This document shows positions 1 to 8,379 of a stretch of 46,568 bases of DNA, piece after piece; the stretch's first letter is position 1; each line of letters opens with the position of its first letter. Origin of the DNA: a virus; the IMG/VR virus record IMGVR_UViG_3300042471_001036, positions 1-46,568 of that record; one strand, 5' to 3'. The notes under the pieces are model-generated. The model had not been told where the DNA came from and did no database searches. It worked only from the letters and a program-made list of their open reading frames with translations. Position numbers and translations under genes: made by a program.

Positions 1-7
1 AATAACG

Positions 8-1108
8 ATGCAGTTATTAAATGAGATAGATAGAATCAAAAGTGTAATGGGTGTGATGACCGAAGATAAAAATTCGCCAAAACATCTTAACATTAATTTA
101 TCAAAAAGTGTGGAGGCTTTAAGGTATCTTAAAATCTATAACCCGACAATTGAGAGGATGTTGATTGAAATTACCAATTTAGCCAAAGAACAAATTATTG
201 ATTTTGGATTGTTAGAGAGAGGACTTAGAAAAGTTCTACTTAAGAAGGGAGACAAAAAAAGAAACGTATCAGACTATTTTGGTAAAATAATCAGTTCTTT
301 AAAATTTAGAGAAAAAAAAGGGTATGGTGTTGAACCTGACGCTGAAGATTATGAATTTGACTTTGACGAAGAACCATCAATCGTCCCAAAGAAAGTTTAC
401 AAAAAAGAAATGTTTGAACTTCAAGTTGAATTGTTGAAATTACAAGAATGGTTAAAGAAAACAGGTAAAACAGTAATCATAGTTTTTGAAGGTAGGGATT
501 CTGCAGGTAAAGGTTCTACAATTAAGAAATTTACAGAAAATTTAAATCCAAGATACTACAATGTGGTTGCTTTAGGGATACCAAGTCCTGAAGATAGAAA
601 AGATTGGTGGGGAAGATACAAAAGAGAAATTAAACCAGGAATGATTAATTTCTTTGATAGAAGTTGGTATAACAGAGGTTTAGTTGAGCCTGTTATGGGA
701 TACGGGTCACCAGAAGAGTATGAGGACTTTATGGAAAACGTTGAGAATTTTGAAAACGATTTAGTTAGAGAAGGAGATTATTTGTTTAAGTTATGGTTTT
801 CAATTGAAAAAGATACTCAAAAAAGAAGATTTGACATCAGACAAAAATCGCCATTAAAATATTGGAAATATTCTCCAAATGATTCAAAAATGCAAGACCT
901 ATGGGATAGATTTACAGAATTTAAAGAAAAACTTTTTGATAAAACCTCCACAGTTAACAATCCTTGGGTTATTATTGATTCACAAGATAAAAGAATATCG
1001 GGATTAAACGCCATTAGATACATTTTACAAAATATTCCTTATGAGGGTAAAGACAAAAAAGTCTTAGAAAAAGAATACCCCGAGGTTGTTGCTGTATTAA
1101 AACCTTAA
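8..1108 (+). CDS. ppk2: PPK2-family polyphosphate kinase with N-terminal extension
   Basis: Predicted polyphosphate:nucleotide phosphotransferase, moving phosphate between polyP and ADP/GDP or AMP. The PPK2 core covers about residues 135-345: Walker A GRDSAGKGS (162-170), Walker B FDRSWYNR (216-223), and a lid with RQKSPLKYWK (278-287). Wording such as YNRGLVEPVMGYG is closest to PPK2 class I. About 130 residues precede the core, starting MQLLNEIDRIKSVMGV, which resembles the starts of several other proteins here (see the tag finding). It is followed after 3 bases by the DUF5872 gene in the same direction. PPK2 is a metabolic enzyme rarely expected in a phage; here it could be virion cargo or could feed nucleotide triphosphate pools. 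The fold is secure; substrate preference is not. Confidence 0.93.
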   Translation: MQLLNEIDRIKSVMGVMTEDKNSPKHLNINLSKSVEALRYLKIYNPTIERMLIEITNLAKEQIIDFGLLERGLRKVLLKKGDKKRNVSDYFGKIISSLKFREKKGYGVEPDAEDYEFDFDEEPSIVPKKVYKKEMFELQVELLKLQEWLKKTGKTVIIVFEGRDSAGKGSTIKKFTENLNPRYYNVVALGIPSPEDRKDWWGRYKREIKPGMINFFDRSWYNRGLVEPVMGYGSPEEYEDFMENVENFENDLVREGDYLFKLWFSIEKDTQKRRFDIRQKSPLKYWKYSPNDSKMQDLWDRFTEFKEKLFDKTSTVNNPWVIIDSQDKRISGLNAIRYILQNIPYEGKDKKVLEKEYPEVVAVLKP

Positions 1109-1111
1109 CAT

Positions 1112-1735
1112 ATGAATTTAAAAGAATTAATTAAAGAAACATTAGAAGAACATTTAGACAAATCTTTAGTTCTTAAAGAGTCGGTTGAAATGTCCGATGC
1201 ATTGAAATACCATGTTGAAAATGGTATGACATTAACGAACAATATCTTCAGAACATACTCTGAGAGTTATTTCAATTTAGTAAACGAAGTAAGAGCTCTT
1301 TGGGAGAACGGGTTAATTAAATTGAACGAAGAGGATACTCTTATGGTTGAATCCGACTTAGGTAAAAAAATTATGGTTAATGGAAAATTAATTTATCTTG
1401 ATGCTCCTTTCATTTATGAAGATGAGGAAGACGAGGAAGTTTTAGAGGAAGCAAAACACAGAGGTAAAAATGTTAAACTTAATAAACCATTCAGAACTTC
1501 TGGTGGGGCAAAAAAGTTTTCGGTTTACGTTAAATCAAAAAGTGGAGGTATTAAAAAGGTATCGTTTGGTGACCCTAATTTAAGAGTAAGAAATAAGAAC
1601 AAAGGAGCTGCAAAATCTTTTAGAGCAAGACACAAATGTGACCAAAAGAAAGATAGAACCACCGCAGGATACTGGTCTTGTAATGTTGGGAGATATGCAA
1701 AACAATTAGGACTTTCTTCTTCAAACTCTTGGTAA
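1112..1735 (+). CDS. DUF5872-domain phage protein with N-terminal tag
   Basis: The C-terminal part (about 118-195) matches the DUF5872 pattern from memory: KLNKPFRTSGG, KKFSVYVK, VSFGDPNLRV, FRARHKCDQ and YWSCN, with two conserved cysteines (176, 190). The domain is common in tailed-phage proteins of unknown role. The N-terminus MNLKELIKETLEEHL is a short charged amphipathic helix containing IKE, like the capsid-targeting tags proposed for this genome. The middle is acidic (EDEEDEEVLEEA near 103-114). It sits between ppk2 and the next gene, whose ATG overlaps this stop codon (TAATG), so it is part of one operon. Likely a virion-associated protein; exact function unknown. Confidence 0.8.
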   Translation: MNLKELIKETLEEHLDKSLVLKESVEMSDALKYHVENGMTLTNNIFRTYSESYFNLVNEVRALWENGLIKLNEEDTLMVESDLGKKIMVNGKLIYLDAPFIYEDEEDEEVLEEAKHRGKNVKLNKPFRTSGGAKKFSVYVKSKSGGIKKVSFGDPNLRVRNKNKGAAKSFRARHKCDQKKDRTTAGYWSCNVGRYAKQLGLSSSNSW

Positions 1736-2028
1736 TGGAATCAGATAAAATTGAAAGATACTTACAAACGTATATTGATGATGTTGTTGAGCCGAAAATT
1801 AATGATGAGTTAGTCGGCGAAGATGACGAACCAATAAAAATTACGGTTTATAAAGTACATCATGCTGAAACAAATCCTAACAGAATTGTTTTTTTCTTAG
1901 ATATGGACCCAGATTGGTCTAAAGGTAGTATTATCAACAACATTAATTCAGACATTTCAAGTTTTTTTAGATTGTTAGGTATTAACAAAGACTTACGCAT
2001 TTATTGGAACAAAAGACCTTTATTTTAA
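1735..2028 (+). CDS. Small phage protein, tandem family copy 1
   Basis: A 97-residue protein that I cannot name. I chose ATG 1735 because it overlaps the previous stop (TAATG); a TTG six bases upstream is less likely. Pattern: N-terminal helix KIERYLQTYIDD, strand KITVYKVHH, strand RIVFFLDMD, helix INSDISSFFRLLGI, last strand LRIYWNKRP. The next gene has the same order (KEYLQNYVDS, ITMNVTDV, HVFIQIE, ESNIADFFKVFSI, IKVHWNKTP), so the two are tandem paralogues. The N-terminal half of the 4194 protein and the 5174 protein look like longer relatives. Confidence 0.85.
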   Translation: MESDKIERYLQTYIDDVVEPKINDELVGEDDEPIKITVYKVHHAETNPNRIVFFLDMDPDWSKGSIINNINSDISSFFRLLGINKDLRIYWNKRPLF

Positions 2029-2029
2029 T

Positions 2030-2350
2030 ATGGATTTAGAAATAATAAAAGAGTATTTACAAAACTATGTAGACTCAGTTCTTATACCAAAAATCAATAC
2101 AGATGAATCTTTGATTGAACCTATTACTATGAATGTGACAGATGTTCTAAAAGGGAGTTATCAACCACCAATATATCATGTTTTTATCCAAATTGAGCCT
2201 CACGATACATTAAAAAGTTTATTAAAAAAAACTGAATCAAACATTGCTGACTTTTTTAAAGTTTTTTCTATTAATAATAGAATAAAGGTACACTGGAATA
2301 AAACCCCCGCATTCAAAAATACGGATTTTTACGGAACCAAAGATTTATAA
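2030..2350 (+). CDS. Small phage protein, tandem family copy 2
   Basis: A 106-residue paralogue of the gene before it, separated by one base. It shares the helix-strand-strand-helix-strand plan and ends each core with an (F/Y)WNK or HWNK motif, here VHWNKTP, followed by a 15-residue tail absent from copy 1. No catalytic motif is visible. Its place inside the ppk2/DUF5872 operon suggests joint expression, and the family members around 4.2-5.9 kb suggest a structural or scaffold-like role, but that is inference. Confidence 0.85.
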   Translation: MDLEIIKEYLQNYVDSVLIPKINTDESLIEPITMNVTDVLKGSYQPPIYHVFIQIEPHDTLKSLLKKTESNIADFFKVFSINNRIKVHWNKTPAFKNTDFYGTKDL

Positions 2351-2351
2351 T

Positions 2352-2618
2352 ATGGAACATCCCTTTAAACAAATAGAAAAAGAAGGAAAATTAGTTAGGA
2401 CTTTTAGTCCTGATGTTGATTCAGACGAATTAAAGTGGCATCAAGACCTAATGGACCGAAAAGTTACAATTATAGAATCTGGAGGTTGGTCATTTCAAAT
2501 GGATGATGGTTTGCCAAACAAATTGTTAAATGCCGAACAAATTCTAATTCCAAAATTTGTTTGGCATAGAGTCATAAAAGGAGAAACACCTTTAATTGTA
2601 GAAATAGAAGAATTTTAA
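2352..2618 (+). CDS. Small cupin-like phage protein
   Basis: An 88-residue protein one base after the preceding stop; last gene of the operon before a terminator at 2627. The motif order LKWHQDLMDRKV, GWSFQMDDGLP, ILIPKFVWHRVIKGE and VEIEEF gives a short beta-rich domain with an IPK..WHRVIKG strand typical of cupin-like folds, where the histidines could bind a metal. Proteins with this pattern are common in marine tailed phages, with no function I know of. Confidence 0.8.
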   Translation: MEHPFKQIEKEGKLVRTFSPDVDSDELKWHQDLMDRKVTIIESGGWSFQMDDGLPNKLLNAEQILIPKFVWHRVIKGETPLIVEIEEF

Positions 2619-2626
2619 AAATAAAA

Positions 2627-2646
2627 AACCCACCAATAGGTGGGTT
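2627..2646. terminator. Bidirectional intrinsic terminator
   Basis: AACCCACC (2627-2634), loop AATA, GGTGGGTT (2639-2646), with A-rich sequence before and T-rich after. It lies between the convergent genes ending at 2618 and 2653 and can serve both. Confidence 0.85.
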
Positions 2647-2652
2647 ATTTAT

Positions 2653-3669
2653 TTATGCTCTCATAGTAGGAACAATTTCGGATTGAACCTCCATTTCCAT
2701 AACTTCTTCCGTATTAATTCTTTCTTGTAATAATCTACCAAAGTCACGAACAGTTTCAATAATTCCTTCTTCAGCCATTTCATCCATCATTGGTTGTTCA
2801 TATCCGATTTCTCTTGGTACTTCTATTTCAGATTTTATCTCATAATATTCGCATTCTTTTAAAACGCTATCAGCCAATTCTTCAGAACAAAAATCTTTGT
2901 TTGTTTTTGTCGAGCTCAAGATTTTTTTAACAATTGGGAACAAGTAATCATCCACTTGTACATCTAAATAATCAACACGACTATCCGCCGAATTCCAAAA
3001 ACTTAATTCTGTATCACCATCTAACGCTTTAAATCCCGCAAATTTATATCCACTTTCTTTATTGATAAAGTAAACCAAAATACCTTTTTTCCAATATCTT
3101 GCGAAATATTGTTTTTCTTTTTGATAGGTTGTACACCATCTTGTTGATGCTCCGTACTTTGAAGATGATTGGAATGTTAGAGGTCTAACCACCAACCACT
3201 TTTCGTCTTCAAATTCTTTAACAACTTGTAATTCAAGTTCTTTATCTAATTCTTTTAAAGATGCCAAACTTACAGCAGTCCTTAAAGATTCCAAGTTTGG
3301 ATAAGATGTAACATCTTTATTTTCCATTTGATTTTTATCCATTCTTTCCATGAATTCTTTAACAGTTGTAAAAGTTTCATAGTTATAAAAATCAGTGAAT
3401 TGGTGAATTGTGTAAAGTTCAGAAAATGTTAAATCTGAACACGTAATTCCTTTATGTGTTAATCCGCTTACTAACTCATCTTTTTGACCATCAATTTTTG
3501 ATTTTTTATTAAATCCATATTGTTTTTCCGCATCAAACCTTTCGCCAAAAATTTTACATAACAACGGCATGTATTTGTAGGTTTTTGACGTATCCATACG
3601 GTTTAAAAGGTCAAACAAGCTAATGTTCAACTCAGGGTACTGTTTTTTTAATTCATCTAATCTCGACAT
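2653..3669 (-). CDS. YGxxTxWC-domain phage protein, paralogue A
   Basis: A 338-residue protein of unknown function. The central part contains KYGASTRWCTTY, then FARYWKKGILVYFINKESG and a later FWNSADS. The protein at 42003 has the same string of motifs (KYGSNTKWCVT, FGRY, LYFIINK, YWDAQDS), so the two share a domain. The invariant Tyr-Gly, Trp-Cys and Asn-Lys positions suggest an enzyme-like core with a possible cysteine nucleophile, but I do not recognise an active site. The N-terminus MSRLDELKKQYPELNI is charged and helical. It diverges from the 3757 gene across an 87-base intergenic region that must hold promoters for both. Confidence 0.75.
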   Translation of the reverse strand: MSRLDELKKQYPELNISLFDLLNRMDTSKTYKYMPLLCKIFGERFDAEKQYGFNKKSKIDGQKDELVSGLTHKGITCSDLTFSELYTIHQFTDFYNYETFTTVKEFMERMDKNQMENKDVTSYPNLESLRTAVSLASLKELDKELELQVVKEFEDEKWLVVRPLTFQSSSKYGASTRWCTTYQKEKQYFARYWKKGILVYFINKESGYKFAGFKALDGDTELSFWNSADSRVDYLDVQVDDYLFPIVKKILSSTKTNKDFCSEELADSVLKECEYYEIKSEIEVPREIGYEQPMMDEMAEEGIIETVRDFGRLLQERINTEEVMEMEVQSEIVPTMRA

Positions 3670-3744
3670 CTTTAACGTATTTTTTTTTAAATTTACAAAT
3701 AATAAAAATTATAATCAACATTCGTTTTGTATTCCCAAAAATAA

Positions 3745-3752
3745 TATATTTG
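3745..3752 (+). promoter_or_regulatory. Bacteroidota-type -7 element, leaderless
   Basis: TATATTTG matches TAnnTTTG and ends four bases before the ATG at 3757, so transcription should start at or next to the start codon. TTTG at 3726-3729 could be the upstream element, with a shorter spacing than usual (15). Confidence 0.6.
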
Positions 3753-3756
3753 CATT

Positions 3757-4191
3757 ATGAAAACAACCATCACCTCAATTTTTGTGTTATTATGTTCCAT
3801 TGTGTATGGGCAGACAGCAGATGTAATGTACGTTAAAGACCAAAACACATTGGTTGCAACTTACAATAGCAACTATTCTCCAATAGGTTATTACGTTGGG
3901 GGGTATTTCAGAACCAGCTTCCCACAACCGTATATCTACACCACCCCAATATCATTTATGAATCGGGTTGGAATTAGTTTAACAAACAACAAAATTAGTG
4001 TGATGGGTGGTGCGTTTATTGAAAGTTATGTTGATAAAATTGAACTTGAGCCAGATGTTTGGGTTAAAGTTTATCCATTAAGAATCATTACAAATACTGA
4101 AAGAGGGTTCGATTTCACATTCGGAGTTAACTACATGAAGGGTTTTCGTTTCGGAGTTGGGATTGCAATTCCATTTGATGGTATTTATTAG
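3757..4191 (+). CDS. Secreted or outer-membrane beta-rich protein
   Basis: 144 residues starting with a clear Sec signal peptide (MKTTITSIFVLLCSIVYGQ, cleavage probably after YGQ/TAD). The rest alternates aromatic and polar residues (YYVGGYFRTSF, VGISLTNNKISVMGG, FDFTFGVNYMKGFRFGVGIA), the style of outer-membrane barrels or exported host-interaction proteins in Bacteroidota. An exported small protein in a phage may alter the host surface. Its own promoter places the -7 box 4 bases before ATG. The stop is followed two bases later by the next ATG, so the two may be co-transcribed. Confidence 0.8.
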   Translation: MKTTITSIFVLLCSIVYGQTADVMYVKDQNTLVATYNSNYSPIGYYVGGYFRTSFPQPYIYTTPISFMNRVGISLTNNKISVMGGAFIESYVDKIELEPDVWVKVYPLRIITNTERGFDFTFGVNYMKGFRFGVGIAIPFDGIY

Positions 4192-4193
4192 AG

Positions 4194-5174
4194 ATGAATC
4201 TAATAGATTTTCCAATAGAAAGAATAAATCAGTTTTTTGAAAACCACATCTTTGAGGTTTATTTACAACCAACACATGATGAGGATTTTTCTCTGCCAAC
4301 AAATGTTAAGGTAAAACTAACAGGTGTTAAAGATTATATTAGTATTGGAGATAAAAAACCTCACGTTGAGTATACCGCATATATTCTACCAACAAACGAA
4401 AACTCAGACAGATGGAGTAGTGTGTTCGGTCAGGTGTACGGTAACGACATTGATATCAATACAAGTAGTCAAGAATATGCAAATTTAAGGTGGGTTATTA
4501 GTGATAAACTAACAAATTTTTTAAAATATTTTGGCATTGAAATGCCAGCAATATGTACTAAAGTAATAAATGAGGTAAGGGCAATGAAATTAACAGAAGG
4601 TATTATAACAGAAGGTGTTTTAGATAAGACAACAAGAAAGCTGGTTCAAGACGTTATTAAGTTTTTTAAGCACCAAAGAAAGGGTGAGTTCGGATTACCT
4701 GAAGATTTGAGTGACGAGGAGATGGTATATAATTTACCAGGGTTTGAAGGGTTTACCATATTTTTAGATTTACAAACTGATGAGAACATTGAAGGTGTAG
4801 ATGTTGACGGTGATTTATATTTTGACGATGATTTGGTAAACATTACAATTATATCTAACCCTGAATCAGGATATTCTAATTTGGATGAATTAACTAGAGA
4901 ACTTAATGACATTATAAGACACGAGTTAGAACATATCAAACAACATAGGGAGGGTATGAAAATTCCGAAAAAAGAACCAAAATCTCCTGAAAAATATTAC
5001 ACACAACCACACGAACTTGGAGCTCAGAGAGCTGGTTTTAGAAAAAGAGCCAAATCAGAAAAGTCCGATTTTGAAACTATTGTAAGACAATGGTTTGAAA
5101 AAAATTCTCATAAACATAACTTGAATCCTAACCAAAAAGAGAGAGTTATTCAGAAAATTTTGGACACAAAATAA
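4194..5174 (+). CDS. HExxH metalloprotease-like phage protein
   Basis: 326 residues in two parts. Residues 1-128 resemble the small proteins at 1735/2030 (INQFFENHI, VKVKLTGV, VEYTAYILP, ISDKLTNFLKYFGIE). Residues 131-150 carry a tag-like stretch (MKLTEGIITEGVLDKTTRKL) and the rest is a putative zinc peptidase: RHELEHIKQH gives HExxH at 243-247, and QPHELGAQRAGF offers a downstream glutamate (274) as third ligand. Zincin-like proteins of this kind occur in phage virions, perhaps maturing other proteins. The arrangement, a family domain fused through a tag-like linker to a protease, is unusual. Stop overlaps the next gene's ATG (TAATG). Confidence 0.75.
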   Translation: MNLIDFPIERINQFFENHIFEVYLQPTHDEDFSLPTNVKVKLTGVKDYISIGDKKPHVEYTAYILPTNENSDRWSSVFGQVYGNDIDINTSSQEYANLRWVISDKLTNFLKYFGIEMPAICTKVINEVRAMKLTEGIITEGVLDKTTRKLVQDVIKFFKHQRKGEFGLPEDLSDEEMVYNLPGFEGFTIFLDLQTDENIEGVDVDGDLYFDDDLVNITIISNPESGYSNLDELTRELNDIIRHELEHIKQHREGMKIPKKEPKSPEKYYTQPHELGAQRAGFRKRAKSEKSDFETIVRQWFEKNSHKHNLNPNQKERVIQKILDTK

Positions 5175-5914
5175 TGACGAGTAGAATAGAAAATATAATT
5201 AAAAGATTTTTACTTGAAAACGAATTTGAAATTGATGAAAACCGATTCAAATTTCTTTCCGTTGAACCGTATGACCTTCATAGTAAGATGGCCTTCAGAT
5301 TCAAGGTTAATGTCATATTACCAAGAGAAAATATGTGTTATGCTGTACCAAAATTTGACGGGAACATACAAGACATATTAATCAATCTTTGGAATTATAT
5401 TGGAACGCAATTTTCATATTCAATAGATAAAATATTTGTTAATGGAAAAATACCTGAATACCCAATATACATTACACCCGAAAAACAAAAAGAAATTATA
5501 TCAAGTTTAAATAACGATGTTGGGAGAATAGAACTTAGAGGTAAAGAATTTAGAGTTGATTTTAATACTGGATTCAGACCCGCAAAAGATTATTTTTATG
5601 AGTTAAGTGATGTTAATATTAATTTTTATTTTACCGTACAAGCGAGTTCTTTTCAAGAAAACGGGAAACCAATTAACCCTAATTTAGATAAAATAGATGA
5701 TTTAGGTGCGGCAATTTCAGAAGGAATGAATGATAATGATTACATTAGAAATTTTGTTGAGAATGTAATCTATAGAATATTAGAACCAGATATGAGAGTT
5801 ATGAATGTTGATGACTTATATTATAATGTCTCATTCTACGTTAACAAAATAGATGGAATTGAAGTTTCAGGGAGTGATTGGGGTGTCTATATAACTCGAG
5901 AATTATTTACTTAA
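5174..5914 (+). CDS. Tagged phage protein of the 1735/2030 family type
   Basis: 246 residues, unknown function. It begins MTSRIENIIKRFLLENEFEI, a charged amphipathic helix containing LLE as in the proposed targeting tags. Two similar halves can be sensed: FRFKVNVILP with ILINLWNYIGTQF, and NFYFTVQA with FVENVIYRIL, echoing the strand-helix-strand plan of the 1735 and 2030 proteins. It overlaps the 4194 stop by one base and converges on the 5907 gene with an 8-base overlap of the ends. Probably a virion or morphogenesis protein. Confidence 0.7.
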   Translation: MTSRIENIIKRFLLENEFEIDENRFKFLSVEPYDLHSKMAFRFKVNVILPRENMCYAVPKFDGNIQDILINLWNYIGTQFSYSIDKIFVNGKIPEYPIYITPEKQKEIISSLNNDVGRIELRGKEFRVDFNTGFRPAKDYFYELSDVNINFYFTVQASSFQENGKPINPNLDKIDDLGAAISEGMNDNDYIRNFVENVIYRILEPDMRVMNVDDLYYNVSFYVNKIDGIEVSGSDWGVYITRELFT

Positions 5915-6527
5915 TTCTATCTATAATTTTCTTAATAGTTCTTGATAAAACCTGACTTCCAATTATAACCACACCCGATGCGGATAATCTTTGAGCAATC
6001 ATAATCGCGGTTTCTTTTGGGTCTCCACCACTCATTGCCGCTTCTTGTATGTCTGTAATTATAGGTATTAAAAAACTATAAGCCACGGTATCCATAAAAC
6101 TACCAGTGCTTACATTCACAGAACTCATAAAATTCAAAAAAGATTCTTTAAGTTGTTTACCCTTGTTAAGTCCAACTTTATAAACATCAGAAAGACCCTC
6201 TTCTTTAATTAATTTTAATAATTTACTTAAAGGACTTTTAGTCTCAAAGAAAAGAGTAAACGCAATTCCCGCCAAAACTAACATCCTTTGATTGTCAGTT
6301 AAATCAAAATTACCTGTCCTAAGATAACGGTCCAAAGGTAAAACCATACCACCAACAGAAGTACCCCATGTTAATAACATTCTTAAGTTCAAACCGTAAG
6401 ATTTAAGAACTCTATTGACAATTTGTTTTGTGAATGAGTTTAATTGTTTCATATACCCATCCATTCTGGACCTTTCCTGTTCAGTTAATATTTTTTTAAG
6501 TTGTGATTCTGTAATTAAAAACTCCAT
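5907..6527 (-). CDS. Tagged multi-pass membrane protein
   Basis: 206 residues. The N-terminus MEFLITESQLKKILTEQE is a very typical form of the tag seen in this genome (ITESQLKKIL). Four hydrophobic stretches follow: about LLTWGTSVGGMVLPL, RMLVLAGIAFTLFF, FMDTVAYSFLIPIIT and ASGVVIIGSQVL. A phage protein with a targeting tag plus membrane segments could be injected and enter the host membrane, or be holin-like. Divergent from the 6562 gene across 34 bases. Confidence 0.75.
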   Translation of the reverse strand: MEFLITESQLKKILTEQERSRMDGYMKQLNSFTKQIVNRVLKSYGLNLRMLLTWGTSVGGMVLPLDRYLRTGNFDLTDNQRMLVLAGIAFTLFFETKSPLSKLLKLIKEEGLSDVYKVGLNKGKQLKESFLNFMSSVNVSTGSFMDTVAYSFLIPIITDIQEAAMSGGDPKETAIMIAQRLSASGVVIIGSQVLSRTIKKIIDRIK

Positions 6528-6561
6528 ACAACTTATAAATATACTGTATATATTTATTATT

Positions 6562-7185
6562 ATGAAAGGACAGTTAAATCCACCATTAAAAGAGGGTGAT
6601 GTAGTAGTTTGTTACCATATGGATGGTGAAACATCAGTACCACCAGGTACAAGAGGAACTGTTAGGAGTTTATCAAGAGACCCATTTGAACCTGCAGGTG
6701 AATTAATTTATAATGTTAATTGGGAAAACGGAAGCACGTTAGGCCTTTTATCTACAACCGACGCTTGGAAAAAAGTTGAGTCGGAATCAATTAAAGAAGC
6801 CAAAGATGGTAATTGGAATTATATAACACAAAATCCAGACATTTATGACCACTTCGATTGGAGATGGTTTAGAGAGTACTTAACTAAAATTAGGGATTCA
6901 GGGATTATTAATATGTTCGGAGCGTCTCCTTTATTATATGCAGGTAAAGAACACATTGACAGATATTATGGTGAAGGTAGAGAAGACGAGGAGGAATTTC
7001 AAGCGGTTTTAGAAGATGCTGACGAGTCCAAGGACAAAATTGTACAAGGTGTGATTAGTTATATGATTAAGCATAACAAAGACCTTGACAATATGGGAAT
7101 GGTTAATCATTATGCGAAAAACTTTTCTCAAAAAATACTTGGTTTATATATAACTTTGGCGGGAATGACAGGTAATCTATCTTAA
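6562..7185 (+). CDS. Conserved phage protein with SH3/KOW-like N-terminus
   Basis: 207 residues using ATG 6562; the open frame extends upstream, but that part overlaps the divergent gene and has no coding character. Residues 1-70 read as a small beta-barrel (LKEGDVVVCYHMDGE, GTRGTVRSLSRDP, IYNVNWENGSTLGLL), similar in style to KOW/SH3-like phage domains. The C-terminal half is helical and acidic. Function unknown. It converges with the cupin gene at 7182, overlapping by four bases. Confidence 0.75.
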   Translation: MKGQLNPPLKEGDVVVCYHMDGETSVPPGTRGTVRSLSRDPFEPAGELIYNVNWENGSTLGLLSTTDAWKKVESESIKEAKDGNWNYITQNPDIYDHFDWRWFREYLTKIRDSGIINMFGASPLLYAGKEHIDRYYGEGREDEEEFQAVLEDADESKDKIVQGVISYMIKHNKDLDNMGMVNHYAKNFSQKILGLYITLAGMTGNLS

Positions 7186-7523
7186 TCCTGTCTACCATAA
7201 TCATCTTCTAATCTTACGATATCATCTTCACCAAAGTATTCACCAACCTGTACTTCAATAAAAACTAATGGGAATTCTTCTTCATTGATGATTCTATGTT
7301 TTGCACCAAGTGGAATGTGGATTGATTCTCCTTGATACCTGAAAACTTTTTCATCATCTAAAATTATAGTTGCAGAACCCTGAACTATTGTCCAATATTC
7401 TTTCCTAAAGTTATGGTATTGGTAGGACAATTTTTGACCAGGGTTTACCGTTATCTGTTTTACTTTAGTGTATTCTTTATCTAATAGGATTTCATAAAAT
7501 CCCCAAGGTCTTTCTTCTCTCAT
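7182..7523 (-). CDS. Cupin, phosphomannose isomerase type II-like
   Basis: A 113-residue single cupin domain: RPWGFYEIL at the start, VNPGQKLSYQYHNFRKEYW with the metal-binding histidine and glutamate, GSATIILD, and IPLGAKHRIIN near the end. This is the C-terminal domain pattern of bifunctional mannose-1-phosphate guanylyltransferase/isomerases, here alone. Its start overlaps the stop of the epimerase gene by 4 bases. Probable sugar isomerase or sugar-binding cupin within a sugar-nucleotide operon. Confidence 0.85.
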   Translation of the reverse strand: MREERPWGFYEILLDKEYTKVKQITVNPGQKLSYQYHNFRKEYWTIVQGSATIILDDEKVFRYQGESIHIPLGAKHRIINEEEFPLVFIEVQVGEYFGEDDIVRLEDDYGRQD

Positions 7524-8374
7524 AATGATTGAATATATAATTTTAATTTATCTGATGGACTCCACCCCAATCGGGCCAATGTGTCAAAATTTTCTCTTAG
7601 TGTTGAAGGATAGTTTCCCGCTTGGTCAGGAATATGGATTTTTTTAATCTCACCAAATCTTTCTACCATCATTTCATAAACTTCATTTACTGAGTAATTA
7701 ACCCCTGTTCCTAATTCCCAAGCGTCCTCATGTTTTTCTGAAGACATGCCAACTCTATATAGACCATCTACAATGTCTTCAACATGGGTAAAGTCTCTAC
7801 GTTGGTTACCATCACCAACTATTGTAATTGGTAATCCATTATTAATTTGATATCTCCAAATTCCAATAACCGCCGCCATCTTACTGTCGACTAATTCGTT
7901 TGGACCATAAACATTATAGAATCTACAAATTTCAAAATCACAATTATATGCCGTCCTGTACATCTTAAGAATGTCCTCACCAATTTTTTTACTTGTTGCG
8001 TAAGGAGAAGTTTGAGGATTACACCAACGAGATGATGAACCAGCATAAACTACTTTAACATTATTTTCTTTTGCCCATTGAGCAACAGTTTGAGTACCTC
8101 CCGCGTTTACTCTGAAGTTTTCCATTGGGTCATCAAATGAAGTTTGGATTCGAGACAACGCAGCAAGATGGTAACACAAATCAAAGTTATCATTTTTCCA
8201 ATATAAAAGTTGTTCAATGTCGCCATACGAGTAACTACATCCTTTAACTTCATATTCTTTCAAACCTGTTGATAAGTCATCTAATGACACTACGTTATGA
8301 CCTTCACTAACTAATCTCTTAATTAAATTACTACCGATAAATCCATTACCACCCGTTACTAAAATTTTTTTCAT
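7520..8374 (-). CDS. NAD-dependent nucleotide-sugar epimerase/dehydratase (SDR)
   Basis: 284 residues, extended SDR fold. TGGNGFIG (7-14) is the NAD-binding glycine motif; the catalytic pair is Y125 and K129 in YATSK, preceded by AGSSS (111-115). FYNVYGPNE matches the RFFNVYGP-type substrate segment of GalE/RmlB/GDP-sugar enzymes. It is co-directional with the nucleotidyltransferase and cupin genes, so it probably makes an activated sugar for surface glycans or DNA glycosylation. Exact substrate not assignable. Confidence 0.92.
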   Translation of the reverse strand: MKKILVTGGNGFIGSNLIKRLVSEGHNVVSLDDLSTGLKEYEVKGCSYSYGDIEQLLYWKNDNFDLCYHLAALSRIQTSFDDPMENFRVNAGGTQTVAQWAKENNVKVVYAGSSSRWCNPQTSPYATSKKIGEDILKMYRTAYNCDFEICRFYNVYGPNELVDSKMAAVIGIWRYQINNGLPITIVGDGNQRRDFTHVEDIVDGLYRVGMSSEKHEDAWELGTGVNYSVNEVYEMMVERFGEIKKIHIPDQAGNYPSTLRENFDTLARLGWSPSDKLKLYIQSL

Positions 8375-8379
8375 AGTTT

